Shown here: positions 33,193-44,365 of the stretch, one piece after another
Numbering within the stretch: position 1 is the stretch's first letter
Layout of the letters: each line of letters begins with the position of its first letter
Source of the DNA: Chlorops oryzae
Taxonomy: Eukaryota > Arthropoda > Insecta > Diptera > Chloropidae
Assembly: GCA_020466095.1 (NCBI GenBank)
Contig: CM035808.1
Location: forward strand, 56,567,152-56,631,151
Length of the DNA: 64,000 bases
Direction of reading: 5' to 3'
The notes under the pieces: generated by a model
Told to the model about the DNA's origin: nothing
Seen by the model: only the letters and a program-made list of their open reading frames with translations
The model's database searches: none
Translations under genes and position numbers: made by a program

Positions 33193-35349
33193 TTAGTATT
33201 TTGTCCAAATGAATACCGAGATATGTGACTTCCTCACATTGTGGGATGCGTACATTATTAAGGAAATGTCTGGAGAAGCTTTTCTATTGAGCGTGAAATT
33301 AATGTGTTGACATTTAGGCTCATTAATTTTGATTCGCCATTTAGATAACCAGCTTTGGGGTTCGATCAAGTGATCTTGGAGCTGAGAAGTTGCGATACTT
33401 ATGTCCTTGTGCCGACTAAGTACGGCTGTGTCATCAGAAAATGTTGAAATCAATATTCTATACTTATTTGGAATATCTACTGTGTATACAAGGTAAAGAA
33501 AAAGCCCAACAATACTTCTTTGGGGGACTCCCGCGTTTATTTGAAAGGTTTTTGTAATAAATGAGTTATGTCTTACTTGATACGTTCTATGTTTTAAGTA
33601 TGACTCAAAGATCCCGTGAAAATTAAAGGGAAGTAATCTTCTGACTTTGTATAACAGTCCGTCATGCCAAACGTTATCGAACGCTTGTTGCACATCAAGG
33701 AATACTGCAGAGCAGTACTCCCGATTTTCATAGGCAAGTCTTATTTCATTTGTATTCCGTGTTGTTTTCTAAACCCGAATTGATGTGGAGGGATAATGTT
33801 CTGCTCTTGCAGATAAGGTGTTAATTTAGCTATGAGTAACTTTTCGAATAATTTTGAGAGACACGGCAGGAGGCTAATTGGTCTATAAGAGGATGTTTGG
33901 GTAGGATCTTTTCCTGGCTTAGGCACAATTTTAATAACCGACCGTTTCCAATCTTTTGGGAAGTAGCTGAGTTCAATAATTGCATTAAATAATACTTGCA
34001 GTTAAAAACTGTACAGCTATGGATGGTATATTTTTTAACATTTTGGGAGTGACAAGATCATGTCCCGGGGCTTTTTTGCAGACAAGTTCATTTTTTATGA
34101 TACTGGCAATTTCTCTTGAACTGATTTGTATGGAAATTCTACGAGTGTTTTCGGACAAAGTTGGGAGAATATGCTCAGCATTGCTCGGATTCGGTTGGAA
34201 TACTTTATTGAGGTGTAATGCAAAAACCATAGCATTCTCTTCATCTGAGCGCACCCATCCACGGAACGGGTGTTTCACTCTATAATGGGGTCTTCATAGA
34301 GCGCTTGCTAACCACAAGGAACTACGATTTGAGCCTCTGGGCGTAAGGTTCTCGACAAAGTTGCGGGTTTTAGATTCTTTCTCCCTATTTAAACTTTCTA
34401 TTAGCTTTTTTTCTACTTCTTTTAGCTTGTTTTTGGCCAACGGAGAACGGACCCGCTGCCATTCGCGCCTGTATCTTCGTTTTCTGCGACGAGATTTTCG
34501 ATTTGCCTATTGGATAATGCTTTTTTTGTTCTATATTTAGTATGAGGAGTCAATTTTTGCGCTGCTGATGCCAAATAAGAGTTAAAAACAGTTACGGCAT
34601 CGTCAATATGATCAATGCATTCAATTTTATAGTTAGTATGAATAAGCGCACTTATGTGCTTTTTGTATTCTAACCAATTTGTGCATTCATCTGTTAAGCT
34701 GGGTGGGCGTTCTACTGGTTTCGGATATTTGTTCAAAACGAATAAAACTGGGGAATGATCTGAGGAGAGGTCGGATGTTGCTTTTGCAGAAATAAGCTCT
34801 CTTGCAATACTTTTAGTTATCCTGAAATCTAAGAGGTCTGGAATTTGTTGGAGATCTGTTGGCCAATAAGTTGGTTGTTTGGGAAATACAAAGTTTAGAG
34901 AATTGTCTTTACTGACTTGTATAACTGCTGGCCTTTAGGATTGCACGTTCTGGAACCCCAGAAAGTGTGCTTTGCATTATAGTCTGCTGCTGCTAGAAAT
35001 TTATCACCTATGTCTTTAAGAAGTGTAAGAACATTTTTTCCGTTATGCTAAAACGAGGTGGGCAATAAATCGCCGATAAAACCAGATTTTTTCCTCTCAC
35101 TATTACGTAAACCGTTGTTGCCTGAAGGAAATCATAACAGTACGAGTCTAGAATAAAATGCTGTATTCTTCTACGAATAAGTACACCCGTGCCTCCATGC
35201 GCATTGCCATCTGGGTGGTTGGTTTGATAAAATAAATACCCGGGGATTGAGAAGAAATTTTTGTTTGTTAAATGTGTTTCAAAGAGAAGCATATCGTCAA
35301 CTTCTTCTTGATTTAAGAAATTCTGAATTTCTAGCTTATACTTGGGCAA
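33193..35349 (-). pseudogene. decayed jockey ORF2
   Basis: 35008-35349 carries endonuclease pieces (FETHLTNKN, GGTGVLIRR, YCPPRF); the catalytic Glu is kept. 34422-34736 is the linker. 33985-34278 and 33741-33926 are the reverse transcriptase fingers (SYRPISLLPCLSK, QFGFRKQHG). 33193-33693 has motif A with QQAFDNVWHDGL and motif C as FSDDTAVLS, where jockey elements usually have FADD. Ala to Ser before DD may be tolerated, but stops and frameshifts rule out function. Confidence 0.87.
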
Positions 35350-35384
35350 CCCGTTCGAATTCCAGGCTCAAATTTTTAGGCAAT

Positions 35385-36366
35385 TCATATTCTAGCCAAA
35401 AGTGCTGTCATTAATTGTGTTTGCATTTGCACAATTCTGTCGAGTGAGCTTTGCATTGTTTGCATAAATTGGGACAAACTCTGAGTTAGAGTAGATATCA
35501 TTATCTCAAGACTAATGTTGTTGTTAGTAGGAGCACTAATAGGGGTCGCGGGTTTTAGTGCATTTGCATAAGAAACTCCTGGCGTAACAGGGTTCAAATT
35601 AAGGTTGTGAGAGGTTAATGGTACCGAAACAGTAATATTTTTTGTAGGATTACGAGCTGATTCTTTTTTAATATTGATTCGTTTTTTCAGATATTGATAA
35701 ACTAGACAACCTCTAAAATTTGCCGAATGATTTCCATCGCAGTTACTACATTTAAGTAAATTGCGATCATTTTTGATTTTTTATCACGATGAAGCTCGCC
35801 ACATATTACACGCTCGGTGGGCAATGTACAATACGATTTTGTGTGTCCAAATTCTTGGCAGTTGGCACATTGTATATGAAATTTCTTTTTTGTGGCTCTT
35901 CTACCGTTATTTTGGAATTGCAAATTGTATATCGGATGGATTTAGTTTTTTTAAGCTTTTAGTTGTCCGGCAACAGATCAACTTTAAACATAGGCTGAGG
36001 TATTTTAGCTTTGTTAAATATATTTATAGCCGATCTTGCGTGAAAACCATTCTCTTCTAGCGCACTCTTTATTTCGTTTGTGTCAACATCTGAATCAATA
36101 CCTTTGATCACCACTGTAATACCTTTGCTGCTCTTCAGCTGGTATGTGTAAAAATTTTTATTCGCTCCTTCAAACGCTTTTGCAACTTTTCGGGAACTAT
36201 CTTCCGTGTTTGTTTGAATTTTAGTTTCATGGATATAAGCCCTAGTTAAGGGAACTACGTAAAAGTTGCTATTGCGTAATAAATTAGCTAATTTGGCAAC
36301 AAGTGCATTCGAGCTCCGCTCGCGCAAATAGATTGGGGGCGGTTTAAATACAGTAGAATCTCGCAA
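35385..36366 (-). pseudogene. decayed jockey ORF1
   Basis: 35959-36366 encodes an N-terminal gag-like domain (FKPPPIYLRER, YQLKSSKGITVVIKGID). 35702-35923 has the first knuckle CANCQEFGHTKSYC. 35385-35597 has the C-terminal SYANAL and the Met/Gln-rich coiled-coil tail. The first coding bases at 36366-36351 are interrupted by the MITE, with weak continuation past 36757. Confidence 0.8.
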
Positions 36367-36756
36367 AAGTTACCGCTCGAATGAGTTAAACGCTTAGTTA
36401 AGTTAATCGAATTTCAGCGCCCACGTAGCGTTCTAAAAAGTTAATTTTGGCGTTAACTTTTCTGAGCGTAATTTTTTTTCTTTTCCTTTTTTTCCTTAAA
36501 TCAACCACTTAAGCACTTAAAAGTGACAAATTCTATCTAAGCGTGCAACCTTGTTGTGAAATAGGAGTTGTGCGCGAGTAGATCTTGTGTATGTAAAATA
36601 ATTATAAATATGGTTTAAATCAAAAGATTTAAATAAAATAAGCATGTTATGTTTGCAAAAATAGATTTTTATGCATGTAGTCGCTATTTCTTTAATTTTT
36701 TCGATTTTGAAAAAAATTTGGAAAAGTTAATTGTTAACTTTTGCGAGATTCTACTG
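36351..36756. mobile_element. pogo/Tigger-type MITE
   Basis: A 406-bp element flanked by TA (36349-36350 and 36757-36758) with inverted ends CAGTAGAATCTCGCAAAAGT on both sides. The CAGTAGAA..TCG end is the usual pogo/Tigger signature. Noncoding. A second internal GTTAA..TTAAC pairing is visible near 36400 and 36725. Inserted in jockey ORF1. Confidence 0.85.
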
Positions 36757-36850
36757 TACTTATTTTGGTTGGTTTTCTGCTGAATTACCATCATAAATTG
36801 CAGCAAGTGGAGCGAACCGAGACCGAGTGTCTCTTTCTATCGTTCCTAGA

Positions 36851-37157
36851 AGTTGGACGACAACAAATAATATACGTACGTATATACGAATCGTATATAC
36901 GAATACGAACGTATGTATGTATATTCACTATACTTATCTTTATTTTGTGTTTCAAACACACAATTTACTGGTGGAGCGGCACATAAACACTGCAGTACGT
37001 CTTGGAGAATGCTTTTGAGCTTTGCTCAAATTAATGCAGGTTGCTCAATATATACTTTTTGTTATTATTTATTGTTGTTTACGGAGCGCGAAACTGTGTA
37101 CGTCAGTCTTCGACAAGGGTTGCCAGAGACTTATTAGTTAGCTGAATAAAAGTAGGC
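36851..37157. other. no gene seen; TATACGAA-type microsatellite
   Basis: 36867-36925 is a simple repeat of TATACGAA and GTATGTAT units. The rest shows no supported feature. Confidence 0.5.
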
Positions 37158-37774
37158 CTAGAATTGTAAAAAGCTTTTGCTGATTTTTTCCGTGGTAAAC
37201 TCAGTTTTGAAAAGTTGGTAAGCTTCTCCTACGGTCATGACCATAAAGCGTTTTGCAATAACTTTTCCGTTGTTTGAAACTGTATCTTTTCTTCCAGCGG
37301 CTTGAACAGTTATTCCGTCTTGCAAAAGAAAAGTTTCAATTAATTGCTTATGCTTCTCATTGTTTGAAACAGCTGCAGAACTCCCATCATTATTCTCCGT
37401 CTCGTTCATATATTTGTTGCATAAGCATTTCAAAATAATTCTTTTTTTATTCAAGTCATTTGGCAGCGAAGCTTCAACATTTTTGACTGCTTTTCCCATT
37501 GTTTGCCTACAGCTGTATTCTTGTATTTCAAAGTGCGCAACGCTATCGGCTTTATTTTTTGATCGCAACACTTGTAGCCTTACTCTATCCTTTTCTCGCA
37601 TCCCCTAAATAGATTGCTGTCTTTTTTCATTTTTTCTGTCAACTTTTTTCGGTAAACTCGCTCTCTCTCAGCTTCCTTTCTCTTATATTGCTGGCACTTG
37701 TGATTATCTTCTTTCTTCATCTCTCTCCGGTTTTTTGCTTGCTCCCTCCTTTTTTCACGCACAATTTCTGACAT
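37158..37774 (-). pseudogene. basic coiled-coil protein of unknown function, one frameshift
   Basis: Two overlapping frames (37580-37774, then 37158-37601) join at a frameshift near 37600 to give about 205 residues. The first 60 are a very basic, charged helix (REKRREQAKNRREMKKED, then YKRKEAERERVYRKK). The second part has ETEN, then QAAGRKDTVSN and MTVGEAYQLFKTEFTTEKIS, ending at a stop. I recall a broad set of unnamed arthropod and cnidarian proteins with a similar layout: basic repeats, then PGRKD, then LxMTVxEAYxLFK. Those are longer, so this is probably a C-terminally truncated copy. No function is known to me. Whether it is host or mobile is open. Confidence 0.5.
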
Positions 37775-39470
37775 CTATAAAATATTAACTTTAAGTCCTA
37801 CTGATATTATTTTTTTTTAAATATAAGGAATTTGCGATGACGGACGCGACAAGTTTAAGCTCTAATAAAAATTGAAATAAATTTTTCAGGAAAAATTTGA
37901 TATATTTTTTACACAATAGACGAGGAGTTTGTTTAAAATCTGAGGGCTACTTGCAACTCAAATGCTTGTTCACTAATGAAAAGAACTAATAGCATTTTTA
38001 AGCAATGTACGCGACATCAGAATATAGGTAAAAGGAAACCTGAAAAAAGTCCGTTATTCTTACTTCGTTCGTTGTTTCTTAATGCTTATTAAGACACTCT
38101 TTCCAAGGTTCAAAAAAATTAAGTTCCATCAACAATGTAGTATAATTATGAATAGGCGCAACCCCCAAGGAAAATAATTAGTATGATTTGCTTAAATGTT
38201 CAGTAAAAAATGTCTATCCAAAAATTTATTAATTTTAGACTAAAATTTAAAAAAATCTTTAGATTCGATTATATTATTTTAGAATAAACATAAAGGCTTG
38301 GTAATTCGCTGCTAGAAAATGAATCTGGTCAACCTAAAATTTTCATTCGTGGTTGACATTTTTCTGGAGTGTGCAATTAAGATATGGTTAGCTAAATGTG
38401 TAAAAGTTTCAAGTCACCTTTTTCATATTTTACAGGAGACACAAAAAACTGAATAACTTTGGAACTAAGCCCTTTTTGGATAAACTGTAAATGTAGATAT
38501 CTCAATTGCATCACTGTTTAATGGTAAAACATTACAAAACAAAAACAAAAAAAATGTAGTGTGTTTTTTATAGGTGTTTTATGAGTTAGCACTTTTTCTG
38601 CTGCTGGAAACAAATTTTTATTCGCACTTAGCACATTTTCTTCAACATATGAATGTGTATAGAAACAGTATAAACAGTATAAAAAATATACAGAACTCAA
38701 TTTATGTTCGAAACATAAATAGGAAATTGTTTATTGTCTCATAAATAGATGTACTAACCACACAAATAAGTCGTATTTCGTATAAAAAATTAATTTAAAA
38801 TTATAAATGAGGTAAATCATCATAAACTTTATGATCTCTTGGCTGTTATTGGAATTCTTGTTTGGTACAGCTGCTCTAAATTACACCACTCAAATGCAAT
38901 TATTTTGTGATTTATTCTTTGGGGTAAAATTTCCCATAAATCAGTAAATCGTAATTTTAAAAAAATTTCTCGATTTGTTGTGTATTGTATTGCGCGAATG
39001 TCTGACACTTTCGCATCGCCTTTACTACGTCCAGGACGAATGCTTGTAAGAAATTTAATTTTGTTAAAATTTTAAAAAAAATCATGATGTAAGTAAGTGA
39101 CAGCATATGGTTCGGGATTTTTTCGAGCTGCTTTGCATATTCCAATATATTCAGAAGGAACATCAACATATCTATTCCTCATAGCACGCTCTATGGTAGA
39201 GTGAACGCTATGTAGCTGTGTATCAGTGACATAAAATATAGCTCATATTCTAGAACAGGGTTGTATTCTAGTTCTAAATACGCTACTGTTATTACTTTGT
39301 CAAAAACCGCGCATTAAATAAACAAACGCATGACTTAACGCACGTTTTTTAATAGCTTCGGACTTAGCACTTTTACACATCATCGGCTAAGAAAGATAAA
39401 AAACCATATAAATAACAAATTATTAATTTTATGCGATGTATTTTTGCTTTTTCTTTACACATTTAGCTAA
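37775..39470. other. no feature seen, AT-rich
   Basis: Long AT-rich stretch with only short random frames. No inverted repeats or RNA genes were noticed. Confidence 0.5.
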
Positions 39471-39484
39471 CGATATACAATGTA

Positions 39485-39890
39485 ATGATAAAACCGCATT
39501 TTGAGTATTGCTCCACCATACTTTTTTTATGTACAGGTCAGAACATGAATAGACTACAAAGACTGCAGAACAAAGGAATGCATATAATTTTGATGTGCGG
39601 TACGCTTGTTCCGGTGAGCAGCATGTTAGAATGCCTGAAATGGTTAACCGTCAAGCAAAGAATAGTAATAAAGGTCCTTGTATTTATTTTTAAAATTAAA
39701 TATTTGATGTCGCCACATCTGAGCTCGCAACTGCGATACGTAGCGAACGCACAGCCATAAAATTTGAGAAATAGCAGCAACTTTAGAAGAAATATTGTTA
39801 AATCGAGTTTAAATTTATTTAACAGTTTTCCAAGAGAAGTAAAGAACGAATGTAATATAGCTAGATATAGAAAAGGAATTGGTAATTAAT
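39485..39890 (+). mobile_element. LINE reverse transcriptase C-terminal fragment
   Basis: The plus-strand frame 39485-39760 has IKPHFEYCSTILF, NRLQRLQNKGMHIIL and LVFIFKIKYLMSP, the thumb and downstream region of CR1/jockey-type reverse transcriptases. A second frame to about 39890 gives RNIVKSSLNLFNSFP, matching the usual LWNSLP end. It is 5' truncated near 39475, as expected for a LINE insertion. Confidence 0.75.
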
Positions 39891-39949
39891 AAAGGAAAAT
39901 CATTATTGATGTAAAAATTTTGTTATAGAGAAAATGTAAATTGAATTAG

Positions 39950-40552
39950 TTATTTATTTATTTATTTAATTTCAGTCTATGAATTTAATATTCTTACAGA
40001 CTACTTACTTACAGATTAATTAGCTGTAATTAAACTTAAACTATACCGCATTACTAAGAATAAACTTAAGCTTTTCTCTAGAATATTCAAAATCAATTTC
40101 AACATTTCCAGCAACACAATTGAACAAGTGCAGAGCCCTATAGATAGGCTCATACATGGAATAATTAGTTCTCGGAGCACTTAACCAAAATAACTCACAA
40201 TGCCTTAACGCTCTAGTGGGAACATTTAAAGGTATAAGAAAAAGTAAAGCAGGACAATCAATCCTTGCACTAACGATATCTGAAATAAAATGTAACGAAT
40301 TCAAAGAACGACGCGACTCAAGTGATTTCAGACCTATAAGCGCACAACGCGTGTTGTAAGTGGGAGTCATAAGAACATAACGCTCGCAAAGCGAATCTCG
40401 TGAAAAGTTTTTGTACCCGTTCAATCCGCGCGATATGAATATAATGGAAAGGGCTCCATATAATTGACCCGTATTCTAATTTAGATCTAACAAGCGAGAT
40501 ATAAAGAGCCTTCAAGGTGTAAGGAATTATGTATTGAATTGAGAATAGCAAT
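39950..40552 (-). mobile_element. LINE 3' end with (TAAA)n tail
   Basis: 40318-40551 encodes TLKALYISLVRSKLEYGS and WSPFHYIHIARIERVQK. 40041-40424 continues in another frame with TYNTRCALIGLKSLESRR and IYRALHLFN. This is the C-terminal region of a LINE of the R1/I/jockey type. The minus strand ends in TAAATAAATAAATAA (39955-39975), a simple-repeat tail. It is 5' truncated near 40552. The two frames differ by one shift. Confidence 0.75.
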
Positions 40553-41065
40553 TTGCTAAATAAACTACTACTACTACTTTAGTTGATGACTGTAAATTCT
40601 AAAAAATTAATTTATCAACGCCTTTTAAAATCTGAGCATTTTATTTTAAAGAAGTATTTTTTTTAAATAATCAAAATTGCTTTAAAATACTCAAAATTTC
40701 ATAGAAAAGTGCATATGTTTTAAAGTGCCACAGCTCGTAAACCTCCTACGCATGTGTTGTAAAAGCAAAAACTACTCGTATTCCATCGACCTATTGAGGG
40801 TTTCATTTTGTACACTTTTCCTCGGGACCCCCTGTATATATAGATTATATGAAATAAAAGTACTGAGTTTCCATTAAATCGACTTTCAATTGGGGGCGCA
40901 GCAACGCGCGCCTGGTAACACTAGTTATTTTTTAATTAAAATGTCAACATTAATTCCGCGGCATTTAAATCAACATTCAAATATTTTTAAAATAAAACAA
41001 ACCTACAGTTCCTAAAGATTTTCCCACTTTAGCGCTTGGGTTGTTATTTGTTCTTTAAAAGTTAC
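40553..41065. other. intron of Ucp4A next to exon 1, no gene seen
   Basis: A GACCCCCTGTATATAT block at 40828-40843 resembles the end of many insect dispersed repeats, but no partner was found. Otherwise no features. Confidence 0.45.
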
Positions 41066-41329
41066 CTTCAAAGATGTGTTGATGCTTTTACTCGTTGCTT
41101 TGCTGTTTAGTTCGCCCTGAATTTGAAGTCTTGTTTTAGTTAAGTCCAAAGGATAAGTTACTATTTCAGCGATTGATGCGGCAATAACAGAGGCAATATA
41201 AGTGCAAGCAAATGAATCTGCAAAGTCGACCAAAACCGGACGAAATTGATTTCGAAATGTTGGAATAGCCTCCCTCGATACAGACGTAGATTCCTCTGGT
41301 GCAATAGGATTTTCCTCATTCCTTTGCAT
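41066..41329 (-). CDS. Ucp4A: mitochondrial uncoupling protein 4 (Ucp4A ortholog), exon 1
   Basis: The first coding exon, 88 codons: ATG at 41327-41329, GT donor at 41064-41065 after TTGAAG, phase 0, fitting the TAC start of exon 2 at 6710. The first 35 residues are polar (NEENPIAPEE). Then FACTYIASVIAASIAEIVTY forms membrane helix 1, followed by the carrier signature PLDLTKTRLQIQGE of repeat 1. With exons 2 and 3 all three PxDxxK motifs are accounted for. The distance to exon 2 (34 kb) is filled with transposons. The start Met is the first in frame; upstream sequence has in-frame stops. Only one copy of this exon is seen in the window. Confidence 0.9.
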
Positions 41330-41977
41330 ATTGTTGTGGGATTAAATATATTTGCAATAGGTTTGAGGTTGAACTTTTCGCAGGGTTTCATTCAATATAA
41401 AGTTTTTTTTTTGTTGAATTTTTTGAAATTTTTGATTTCTGGTTGTCTCACATATCTTGATTTTGGGAAAAGTCTTGTTGATCAAGTACCAATAAACTTA
41501 AAATAACGTTTGTTTTGCAATACATATTCGATGAATAAAATATAGTCAAAAGAGACTTTTGGGCAATAATGGCTTGCATACGATAACTCATATATTAGCG
41601 CAGTTATATGCACGAATTAAATGTTTATTTCCATTGATCTAGCTAATGAACTCAAATAGTTTAATTCAATTTAAAATAAGTTATTCGACGTGTATTTTGA
41701 GATCGAAGTCCTGTGCAAATTTTGGTAAGCTTTCATTTTCTTACGTAATGTAGAATTAATACATGAGCAGTTTATGCAAATTGCAAAACATTAAATGGGC
41801 TCTGCTCTGATATGCAGTAAGTACTTTTACATTGACACTATTTAAAAATTAAGGCAGTCTGCACATTAGAAAACTCAAATAATGCGAATCCGATATTCAA
41901 ATACAATATTCAACCCAAGAAAAACCTATGTTCACACACGTTACGACTCAAATCAAACTAAACTATATCTCAGCTGA
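41330..41977. other. upstream region of Ucp4A
   Basis: Should contain the 5' UTR and promoter of Ucp4A. AT-rich. I can point to no specific promoter element with confidence. Confidence 0.4.
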
Positions 41978-42077
41978 NNNNNNNNNNNNNNNNNNNNNNN
42001 NNNNNNNNNNNNNNNNNNNNNNNNNNNNNNNNNNNNNNNNNNNNNNNNNNNNNNNNNNNNNNNNNNNNNNNNNNNNN
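41978..42077. other. assembly gap, 100 N
   Basis: Exactly 100 N, the usual placeholder for a gap of unknown size. Contigs on the two sides are joined here without sequence evidence. Confidence 1.
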
Positions 42078-43235
42078 GCATTCCAGCAACATTTTGGTAA
42101 TAAATCTTAAATTCACTATTAGAATTATGAATATCCACTTCACTTCTAGCAAGATTATATGAGAAATTTATATTTGATGCAATATCATTATTTGGCGCTA
42201 AGAGGAGACTTGATTTTTTCTTGTTTCTGAAAAAAACGAATTGCTCGCACTCTTACATCAGCAGGCCATAACGAAGAAACTAAGAGCTTATCATAAAAAG
42301 CAGCTGTAACTCCGAGTTTAAAATATACTCTCTTAAGAGCGTCATTTGAAGTACCGACTTTAGCAAGTTTGTAGCAGGAGATATGTACAGATTCAATTCC
42401 AGTATGCTTAGTTACATAGTCAATTATATTTTCGGCTGTAACCGACGGCAGAAACTATGCTAAATATAGCCACTTCTTACGAACAGGAACACCAAGTTCC
42501 GAGCTCGTGTTAGAGCCAACAACAACTACGTTCCTATTTCCTTTTCTGTTTACGACGCGCCACTGAGAATCAAGATCATTCTCATTATTATTGTTTACAA
42601 TATTATTGTTTCTATGAGAGATAGTAGGAGAGAGCGTTCTAGGACTAGCCATATCAGCACTGTCTGTGATTAGTTCCGAGTTAGTAGATGGAGACGATAC
42701 AGGTACTGGGCGCACAGCAGCACTCATATCCGCAGCTAGTGAAAGTGATGAACTTCCGAGATGATAAGAACTAGATGTTGATGCAGCACTAACTGTGATT
42801 AGATCCGAGTAAGTAGATGGAATAGATACAAGTACTGGGCGCACAGAATCATCCGCAGCACTCATATCCGCAGCTGGTGAAAGTGATGAGCTTCTGAGAT
42901 GCTTAGAACTATATGTTGATGCAGAAATTGAAATTGAGCGAGCAGCCGAGCCAATGCTTTGACAACGGTTTTCTATACTTGCTTTGTTTTCATTAAGAGA
43001 CGATGTCGATTGGTTTTTTGTTTTTGCAATACGAATGGGTTCAATATTTTTTGCTTTTAAACGCGTTACAATCGAATTGCTTATTGTTGTCAGCCGATTG
43101 GGTGTGGTAGAGATTGGAGGACGAAGGGAAATTGTATCCGAAGCATTAGTAGACAAAGAAGACGTCGGTTTTGGTGTTGTATTATACACATTTTTAAGCG
43201 AAAGTTTTTCAAATAATTTGGAACATTTAATTTGA
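42078..43235 (-). mobile_element. CR1-like LINE: ORF1 C-terminus and start of ORF2, cut by the gap
   Basis: 42455-43189 encodes 244 residues: a Ser/Thr-rich low-complexity region with two similar blocks (SSSLSPAADMSAA and SSSLSLAADMSAA), then SQWRVVNRKGNRNVVVVG and VRKKWLYLA. After one in-frame stop at 42455 the frame continues as FLPSVTAENIIDYV and RVYFKLGV, the usual end of CR1-like ORF1. An ORF2 endonuclease start, EFKIYYQNVAGM (42078-42138), runs into the gap. The 5' side ends at 43235, next to the tail of another LINE. Confidence 0.75.
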
Positions 43236-43239
43236 ATTT

Positions 43240-43680
43240 AATTTGAATTTAATTGAATTAATTTATGTAGTAGGACATTAAGGCAATCCTTTTGTAGTAC
43301 ATTAACATGGTACAATATATACGAAAACAATTTAAAAATATTAGCTTACATAATACAAAAAATTCCAGATTTTCACTTTATATAATACAATACAGTAAAT
43401 AAATACTTATATACTAAACATGTTTTTTAACTATAATGATTTATCACAGCGCATATGATTTCGGATACATTTGATGTTTCTGGGCAGAGAATTCCATAGT
43501 TTAAGGACATTAACAAAAAACAGCCTAGACGTCACTAAGTAATTAAAAACAGGTATTTATTATTCCACGATCTATTTGATTGCTAAAGCATAATTTTTCA
43601 AACAGATATTTAGGACAGGCGGTGCTTAAAAGCTTGTGGAGGAAGACTAGATTTTGTATTTTGTAAAACGCTTTAGTACA
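43240..43680 (-). mobile_element. LINE 3' end with AATTCAA-type tail
   Basis: 43400-43680 encodes, with one shift, LVFLHKLLSTACPKYLFEK and SRLFFVNVLKLWNSLP, the typical end of a LINE ORF2. Its 3' side runs to a simple AATTCAA/ATTAAATTC tail at 43233-43260. 5' truncated. Confidence 0.65.
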
Positions 43681-43834
43681 GTGATGGGCAAAATTGGCCG
43701 TGAGACTGTGTGAGTTAGAAAAGAGTCAATGAACTGAGAAAAATTTTAGCACGATTTCTGTCTGCATGGTAAATTAAGGAGATTTTATCAGAGATCCTAA
43801 ATAACTATTAAATTTTTTTTTAGAATCGAAAAAA
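43681..43834. other. no feature seen
   Basis: Short AT-rich spacer. Confidence 0.4.
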
Positions 43835-44365
43835 ATTGCTTTTAAAACGACGAAAATATTTGACGTTAGATGATAATACTTATGATTGGGATTTTTTTGT
43901 TTTTCGTTGCTCAAAACTTTTATTTTTTGATAAATATTTTTTACTCTGCCTTGTAACAATTATAATGGAAAAAAAATTTTTTCCGTTGCTCATTTTTAAG
44001 CGTTCAATAAATATTTTTTACGTGCTTCAAAACGATTGTGAATGAGAAAAAAAAAACTTTTCCGTTTCTTATAAGCTTTTATTTTCAATTAATAGTTTTT
44101 AATTTATTTCGTTAAGAGAAAAAATATATGTATAGTGGTATACTGGTGATACCATTCAACTGATATCATTAATAGCGCTGTGATCGCGGTCATTATTAGG
44201 CAACGTAAAAACAATTTATTGAAAAATAAATGTTATAAGCAACGGGAAAAAATTTTTCTCATTCATAATTGTTATGAGGCAACGTAAAAAATATTTATCG
44301 AACGATAAAAATTATGAGCAACGGAAAAAAAATTTTTCTTCAATAACTGTTATAGAAAAATGAAA
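43835..44365. repeat. inverted array of CCGTTGCTC-containing units
   Basis: Left of about 44130, three units of 80-90 bp carry TTTTTCCGTTGCTCA and AATAAATATTTTTTACG (near 43900, 43978 and 44060). Right of about 44200 the same units recur inverted: GCAACGTAAAAACAATTTA, ATAAGCAACGGGAAAAAA and ATGAGCAACGGAAAAAAA (44200-44340). The whole can fold on itself. Origin unknown. Confidence 0.7.

Larger units (their letters stand above)
32949..36850 (-). mobile_element. second jockey-clade LINE, older and decayed
   Basis: Collinear with the jockey at 22175-25600 from the C-terminal domain (32949-33190) through reverse transcriptase (33193-34278), endonuclease (34740-35380), ORF1 knuckles (35702-35923) and an ORF1 N-terminal domain (35959-36366). 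It is broken in at least eight places and is split by a pogo-type MITE at 36351-36756. It keeps the ORF1 N-terminus that the younger copy lacks. Confidence 0.85.

Noticed and set aside
40828..40843. GACCCCCTGTATATAT as a transposon end
   Set aside because: It resembles common insect repeat ends but no matching partner or target duplication was found nearby.
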